Source: UBA11403 sp963784615
GTDB taxonomy: Bacteria > Pseudomonadota > Gammaproteobacteria > Legionellales > Legionellaceae
Reading direction: 5' to 3'
Length of the DNA stretch: 64,000 nt
Assembly: GCA_963784615.1 (NCBI GenBank)
Contig: CAWASG010000001.1
Span: forward strand, 1,860,001 to 1,924,000
Below the pieces are notes generated by a model. The model was not told where the DNA came from, made no database searches, and saw only the letters and a list, made by a program, of their open reading frames with translations. How positions within the stretch are numbered: the first letter of the stretch is position 1; each line of letters starts with the position of its first letter. This document shows, piece by piece, positions 60,334-64,000 of this stretch. Position numbers and translations under genes: made by a program.

Positions 60334-61224
60334 ATGGCAAAACAACGGTTTACGCGCGTCATTTTATGCGCGCGGTCACATCGTGTTAATCCGGTCATCA
60401 ACGAGACGTTGCAACGCTTGGTGACTTATTTACAAAGCGTTGGCATTGACGTTTATTTTGATGCAGAAACCGCGCTTAATTTTGCCATCAGTCTTCCTGT
60501 ATTAGCCCAAGATGCCATGGATGGGCGTCATGATTTGATTGTTGTTGTCGGTGGAGACGGCAGTTTATTGTCGGCTGCGCGTATGGCAGTTCAAGTCAAT
60601 GTCCCGGTCACCGGCATAAGCCGTGGGCGACTGGGATTTTTGACGGATATTCCACCTGATGATATTGAGACACAACTGGGCGCAATTCTTCGCGGCCAGT
60701 ATATCGAAGAGCTTCGATTTTTGGTGCACACGCGTATTTCTGATGATGAACACACTTATTTTCAAGGCGACGCACTGAATGACGTTGTCTTGAGCCGAGG
60801 CAATGAAACCCATTTGATCGAATTTGATGTTTATATCGATCAGCAATTTGTGACCCACTATCGCTCCGACGGTTTAATTTTATCAACCCCCACCGGATCA
60901 ACCGCCTATGCATTGTCCGCAGGTGGTCCGATTATGCATCCACAATTGAATGCCATGGTCATTGTGCCGATGTTTTCACACAGCTTAAGTTCTCGGCCAC
61001 TGGTTTTTAATGGCGATTGTCAGGTTGAAATTCGCATCAGCACCAGTAATGAACAGGATTTACAAATCAGCTGCGATGGTCACGAGTCACGCATTATTAA
61101 ACCGGGGCAACGTGTGGCTGTCGAAAAAAACAAACAGCAGTTGCGCTTGCTGCATCCCTCTGAATACAATTATTATGATACGCTTCGAATGAAACTCGGT
61201 TGGGGATCAAAACCACAGGGGTAA
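60334..61224 (+). CDS. nadK: NAD kinase
   Basis: The enzyme phosphorylates NAD to NADP. The 296-residue product has the GGDGS loop (LIVVVGGDGSLLSAAR), GISRGRLGFLTDI, GDALNDVVLSRGN, and the RSDGLILSTPTGSTAYALSAGGPIMHP block. It is canonical. nadK followed by recN is also the E. coli order. Confidence 0.97.
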   Translation: MAKQRFTRVILCARSHRVNPVINETLQRLVTYLQSVGIDVYFDAETALNFAISLPVLAQDAMDGRHDLIVVVGGDGSLLSAARMAVQVNVPVTGISRGRLGFLTDIPPDDIETQLGAILRGQYIEELRFLVHTRISDDEHTYFQGDALNDVVLSRGNETHLIEFDVYIDQQFVTHYRSDGLILSTPTGSTAYALSAGGPIMHPQLNAMVIVPMFSHSLSSRPLVFNGDCQVEIRISTSNEQDLQISCDGHESRIIKPGQRVAVEKNKQQLRLLHPSEYNYYDTLRMKLGWGSKPQG

Positions 61225-61230
61225 TCTGAC

Positions 61231-62892
61231 ATGCTGACTTCTTTACGCATTGAACATTTCGCGATTGTATCCAAGCTTGAGCTGGAATTTAATACCGGCA
61301 TGACCGCCTTTACAGGCGAAACCGGTGCCGGAAAATCGATTATGATCGATGCACTGATGCTCGCACTCGGCGGGCGTGGTGATGTATCCGTGATACGCAC
61401 CGGCGCGCCAAGTTGTGATATTACGGCGTGTTTTCATGTTGGCAAAGATTCTCCCGCACGTAACTGGATGGCCGCGCATGATCTGTTGTGTGAGCAAGGT
61501 GAGATTTTATTACGTCGCATCCTCTATGTTGAAGGCCGTTCGAAATCAACGATTAATGGCCAACCTTTTCCGATTCAAAAAGTCAAAGAACTCAGTGAAA
61601 TGCTCGTGGATATTCACGGCCAGCATCAACATCAAACGTTACTGAATCATCAAACGCATCGTCAGCAACTGGATCATTTTGCCAATCATCAGCTACAGCT
61701 CGACGTTGTTCATCAACTGTATCGTCAGTGCACTAAAATAAAACAAGAGCTGGATGCGCTTCAAGACAGTCAAACATCCATCGAGCGAATTGCCTTGTTA
61801 CAGTATCAAATTGATGAGCTGGATAACTTGAAGCTGGTTGAAGGTGAAATGCAAGCATTGCATCAGGAGCATTTGATGCTGCATCACGCACGTGATTATC
61901 TGGAGCATTGCACGCGTGCAACGGGTTTATTGAGTGAGGATGAGCCGTTTAATATTGCACAGTCGATTCATCAAGTGTTGCAGTCTTTGAGCGTTTTACC
62001 ACAAGACAATAGCACCATCAAAAATGCGATAGACCTGATGAATAACGCCTTGATTCAATGCGATGAAGCGCGCGATGAGATGACGTATTTTCAACGTCAA
62101 ATCCAACTGGATCCTGAACGTCTGCAGGAAGTTGAAGCGCGTATGAGCTTACTGCATCAAGTCGCACGTAAATATCACGTTGATCCAAATCAATTGTTTG
62201 ATAAAGCGCAAGATCTTGCTCAGGAATTAAAACAATTGCAGCAATCAGACGGCGAGAAGCAACGCTTACAAGATGCCTATCACGATTTGAAAGTCGCGTA
62301 TGACAAAGAAGCGTTAATCTTGCGCGAATCCCGGCAACGGCATGCGTTAACGCTTGCAAAAGATATTAGTCAGCATATCCAGCAATTGGGCATGCCTAAA
62401 GGCTATATCGAGGTACGGTTCAGCGAGCTGGATAAAATGCAGCCTCACGGCTTGGATAAAGTAGAATATTTCGTCTGCACAAATCCTGGCATGATGCCCG
62501 ACACATTGCAGAAAGTCGCATCCGGTGGTGAGCTATCGCGCTTAAGCCTTGCCATTCAAATGATCACCGCACAACGCGGCTCAACACCCACCTTGCTATT
62601 TGATGAAGTGGACGTTGGCATTGGCGGTGCGACTGCCGCTCTCGTTGGCCAAATGCTGCGAAAACTCGGCGATCGGCTGCAAATTTTCTGCGTGACCCAT
62701 CAACCCCAAGTGGCATCCTGCGCTCACCAGCATTTTCTGGTTGAAAAACAAATGAGTGATTCGGAAACCTTTTCACGCATGACGCTTTTACACGACGCAG
62801 ACAAAGTGAAAGAAATAGCCCGTATGCTGGGTGGATTGACGATAACCGAACAAACCTTGTCCCACGCGCGCGAACTATTGAGTGAAGCGTAG
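61231..62892 (+). CDS. recN: RecN DNA repair ATPase
   Basis: RecN is an SMC-like ATPase acting at double-strand breaks. The 553-residue product has the N-terminal LRIEHFAIVSKLELEF and Walker A GETGAGKSIMIDAL, a long coiled-coil middle region (residues about 160-370), and the C-terminal signature SGGELSRLSLAIQMI with Walker B LLFDEVDVGIGG. The TAG stop lies in the first bases of a PE-B element, so the natural C-terminus may have ended slightly later or differently. LexA control is common for recN, but I see no clear box here. Confidence 0.96.
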   Translation: MLTSLRIEHFAIVSKLELEFNTGMTAFTGETGAGKSIMIDALMLALGGRGDVSVIRTGAPSCDITACFHVGKDSPARNWMAAHDLLCEQGEILLRRILYVEGRSKSTINGQPFPIQKVKELSEMLVDIHGQHQHQTLLNHQTHRQQLDHFANHQLQLDVVHQLYRQCTKIKQELDALQDSQTSIERIALLQYQIDELDNLKLVEGEMQALHQEHLMLHHARDYLEHCTRATGLLSEDEPFNIAQSIHQVLQSLSVLPQDNSTIKNAIDLMNNALIQCDEARDEMTYFQRQIQLDPERLQEVEARMSLLHQVARKYHVDPNQLFDKAQDLAQELKQLQQSDGEKQRLQDAYHDLKVAYDKEALILRESRQRHALTLAKDISQHIQQLGMPKGYIEVRFSELDKMQPHGLDKVEYFVCTNPGMMPDTLQKVASGGELSRLSLAIQMITAQRGSTPTLLFDEVDVGIGGATAALVGQMLRKLGDRLQIFCVTHQPQVASCAHQHFLVEKQMSDSETFSRMTLLHDADKVKEIARMLGGLTITEQTLSHARELLSEA

Positions 62893-62972
62893 GTTGGGTT
62901 GAGGCTGGTAAGCCGAAGCCCAACATGAATGGTTTTGTTGGGCTTCGGCTTACCAGCCTCAACCCAACCTAC
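62889..62972. repeat. PE-B palindromic element at the recN stop
   Basis: The symmetric copy has GTTGAGGCTGGTAAGCCG arms like that at 13850. Its leading GTAGG supplies the recN TAG stop codon. Confidence 0.9.
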
Positions 62973-63014
62973 AGCAGGTATGAGACCCGATACTAGTCAT
63001 TTTGCAGTTAAAAA

Positions 63015-63088
63015 CTGATGCTCAGTATGAGCGCCCTCTCCCATTGATGGGAGAGGGTGCCCGACAGGGCGGGTGAGGGTAGATCAAA
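63015..63088. repeat. Partial PE-D element
   Basis: One arm (GATGCTCAGTATGAGC through CCGACAGGGCGGGTGAGGG) matches the left half of the PE-D copies at 19551 and 40719. The second arm and both terminal repeats are missing. It lies upstream of the MntA/HepT remnant. Confidence 0.8.
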
Positions 63089-63154
63089 GCGCAATCTTTT
63101 GATCCACTTATTTAGGCTATACTGTATATTTACTGCCTCAAAAAAGAGACAATT

Positions 63155-63328
63155 ATGTTAAATCCCAAGTCGATTGTCGCAATATTAAAAACAGCGCTCC
63201 CTGATTTACAGGGTGCTTACCTATTTGGTTCATTTGCCTCTGGAGTTTATTGCAGTGCTATGGATTTTCGAGAATTTCGAAAGCCACATGTTGAAGAAAC
63301 TCTTGCTAGAGGAAGTGTATATGGATGA
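63155..63328 (+). pseudogene. MntA-type nucleotidyltransferase antitoxin, internally deleted
   Basis: The 57-residue frame starts MLNPKSIVAILKTALPDL and reaches AYLFGSFASG, the first half of the MNT-domain signature (GSFASG...DxD). It then jumps to AMDFREFRKPHVEETLARG and SVYG, which resemble the far C-terminus of MntA proteins. The catalytic aspartates and the middle are gone, so this is a remnant with an in-frame internal deletion. Confidence 0.65.
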
Positions 63329-63383
63329 CGTGATACTGAATAAATTATTTCAGTTCGGTCGTATTTTACTTGCATTGAAATAG
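63321..63383 (+). pseudogene. HepT-type toxin remnant
   Basis: MDDVILNKLFQFGRILLALK begins within the last codons of the mntA remnant, as hepT genes do, and MDDVILNK matches the usual HepT start. It ends after 20 residues, far short of the roughly 130-140 expected. It is a broken partner of the antitoxin remnant. Confidence 0.5.
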
Positions 63384-63391
63384 CGTACGAT

Positions 63392-64000
63392 ATGAAAAAA
63401 AAAATATTGATCATCAACACCGGTGGCACCATCAGCAGCATTAAAACGCCGCATGGCTATGAACCTTCACCTGGCTATGTGTCAAAAGCCCTGGCGAGTA
63501 TGCCTGCCATCACACATGAGGACATGCCGCGGTACGCCATCAAAGAATATCAGCCCTTGCTCGACTCATCGAACATGACCGTGAATGAATGGAACCGAAT
63601 TGCGGCAGACATTGCTGAAGAATATGATCATTATGATGGATTCGTCGTCCTCCACGGCACCGACACCATGGCATACACCGCATCGGCCTTATCCTTTATG
63701 CTGGAAAATTTAGGCAAACCCGTCATTCTCACCGGCTCACAAATTCCCCTGTCAGAGGTGCGAAATGACGCGGTCGATAACGTCGTCACGTCGTTATGGA
63801 TCTGCGCCCATCAACCCATCAACGAAGTATGCGTTTACTTCAATCAGCGCCTGTTACGCGGCAACCGCACGCAAAAAATCAGCACGCAAGACTTCAATGC
63901 CTTTGATTCACCTAATTGCGCGCATCTAGCGACCGTAGGCATTGATATTGACATCCATCGCCACCTTATTCTGCCGGTTCCCCAAAAGCCATTTCGCTTA
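63392..64000 (+). CDS. ansA: L-asparaginase type I, 5' part
   Basis: The gene runs off the right edge; 203 codons are visible. The product has the N-terminal threonine motif IINTGGTISSI, the second active-site motif VVLHGTDTMAYTASALSFML, and TGSQIPLSEVRNDAVDN, matching cytoplasmic type I asparaginase, which hydrolyses asparagine to aspartate and ammonia. There is no signal peptide, which favours AnsA over the periplasmic type II enzyme. Nine consecutive A residues lie at the start (after ATG), a possible slippage site. The ribosome site is weak. Confidence 0.92.
   Translation, partial: MKKKILIINTGGTISSIKTPHGYEPSPGYVSKALASMPAITHEDMPRYAIKEYQPLLDSSNMTVNEWNRIAADIAEEYDHYDGFVVLHGTDTMAYTASALSFMLENLGKPVILTGSQIPLSEVRNDAVDNVVTSLWICAHQPINEVCVYFNQRLLRGNRTQKISTQDFNAFDSPNCAHLATVGIDIDIHRHLILPVPQKPFRL

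Overview
The window looks like a chromosomal segment of a gammaproteobacterium of the order Legionellales (Coxiella/Legionella relatives). This is inferred from gene content. The ubiE-ubiJ-ubiB-tatAB order is gammaproteobacterial. A class II HMG-CoA reductase, type 2 isopentenyl diphosphate isomerase and GHMP kinase form a mevalonate-pathway cluster, which is unusual in this class but known in Coxiella and Legionella. A Rab/Ras-like small GTPase and a long patatin phospholipase resemble host-directed effectors. No genome-level assignment is possible from the window alone.

Layout. 0.2-2.6 kb: secreted thaumatin-like protein. 3.0-10.4 kb: aerotolerance operon moxR-DUF58-DUF4381-batA-batB-batC-batD. 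10.6-12.3 kb: two unrecognised minus-strand genes, then tRNA-Leu(CAG), a DUF2520 oxidoreductase-like gene, a cold-shock-domain gene and a GIN-domain protein. 15.3-20.5 kb: DUF1841, ubiE, ubiJ, ubiB, tatA, tatB and a reversed tatC. 20.6-26.2 kb: hydrolase, Ala/Pro-rich protein, GMP reductase, PhoH-like ATPase, small membrane protein, ubiX. 26.5-30.2 kb: vapBC, metG, an rnfB-like ferredoxin and nth. 30.8-33.7 kb: a retropepsin-like / transglutaminase-like membrane / ATP-grasp ligase trio. 33.7-39.6 kb: rep, ubiD, fre, an MFS transporter and a small membrane protein. 39.7-44.2 kb: Rab-like GTPase, then fni-hmgR-GHMP kinase. 44.1-47.4 kb: a DUF4143 ATPase and a patatin. 48.3-55.0 kb (minus): smpB-glmS-tex-yciA-unknown, probably co-transcribed. 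55.4-58.4 kb: patatin fragment, second DUF4143 ATPase and flippase. 58.5-64 kb: typA-nadK-recN, a decayed MntA/HepT toxin-antitoxin remnant and the 5' part of an L-asparaginase gene.

The most striking feature is a dense population of small palindromic elements, named here PE-A to PE-D. PE-A has ends containing CCATTTAGTTTTGACCGGTT. PE-B has a GTAGGTTGGGTTGAG...CTCAACCCAACCTAC core, often inside outer CTGCCATTAAGTTAAG repeats. PE-C has a core with CCAGTACCTTCGGTAC and a TCGTTGCGAGCG palindrome. PE-D has CAGCAATTCCCGCCGTA ends. Three insertions still show direct repeats expected of transposition: 9 bp for PE-D twice, and 11 bp for one PE-B-containing element. Elements have entered genes: PE-C lies in frame in batD, PE-D encodes the last 35 residues of TatC, and PE-B supplies the stop codons of recN and a hydrolase. 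One element carries PE-A ends around a PE-C core. No transposase is visible in the window, so mobilisation would have to come from elsewhere.

Working together: UbiE, UbiJ, UbiB, UbiX, UbiD and possibly Fre all serve ubiquinone synthesis. The Bat proteins with MoxR form an envelope stress-tolerance system. The mevalonate genes feed isoprenoids, including the quinone tail. TatA, TatB and TatC export folded proteins.
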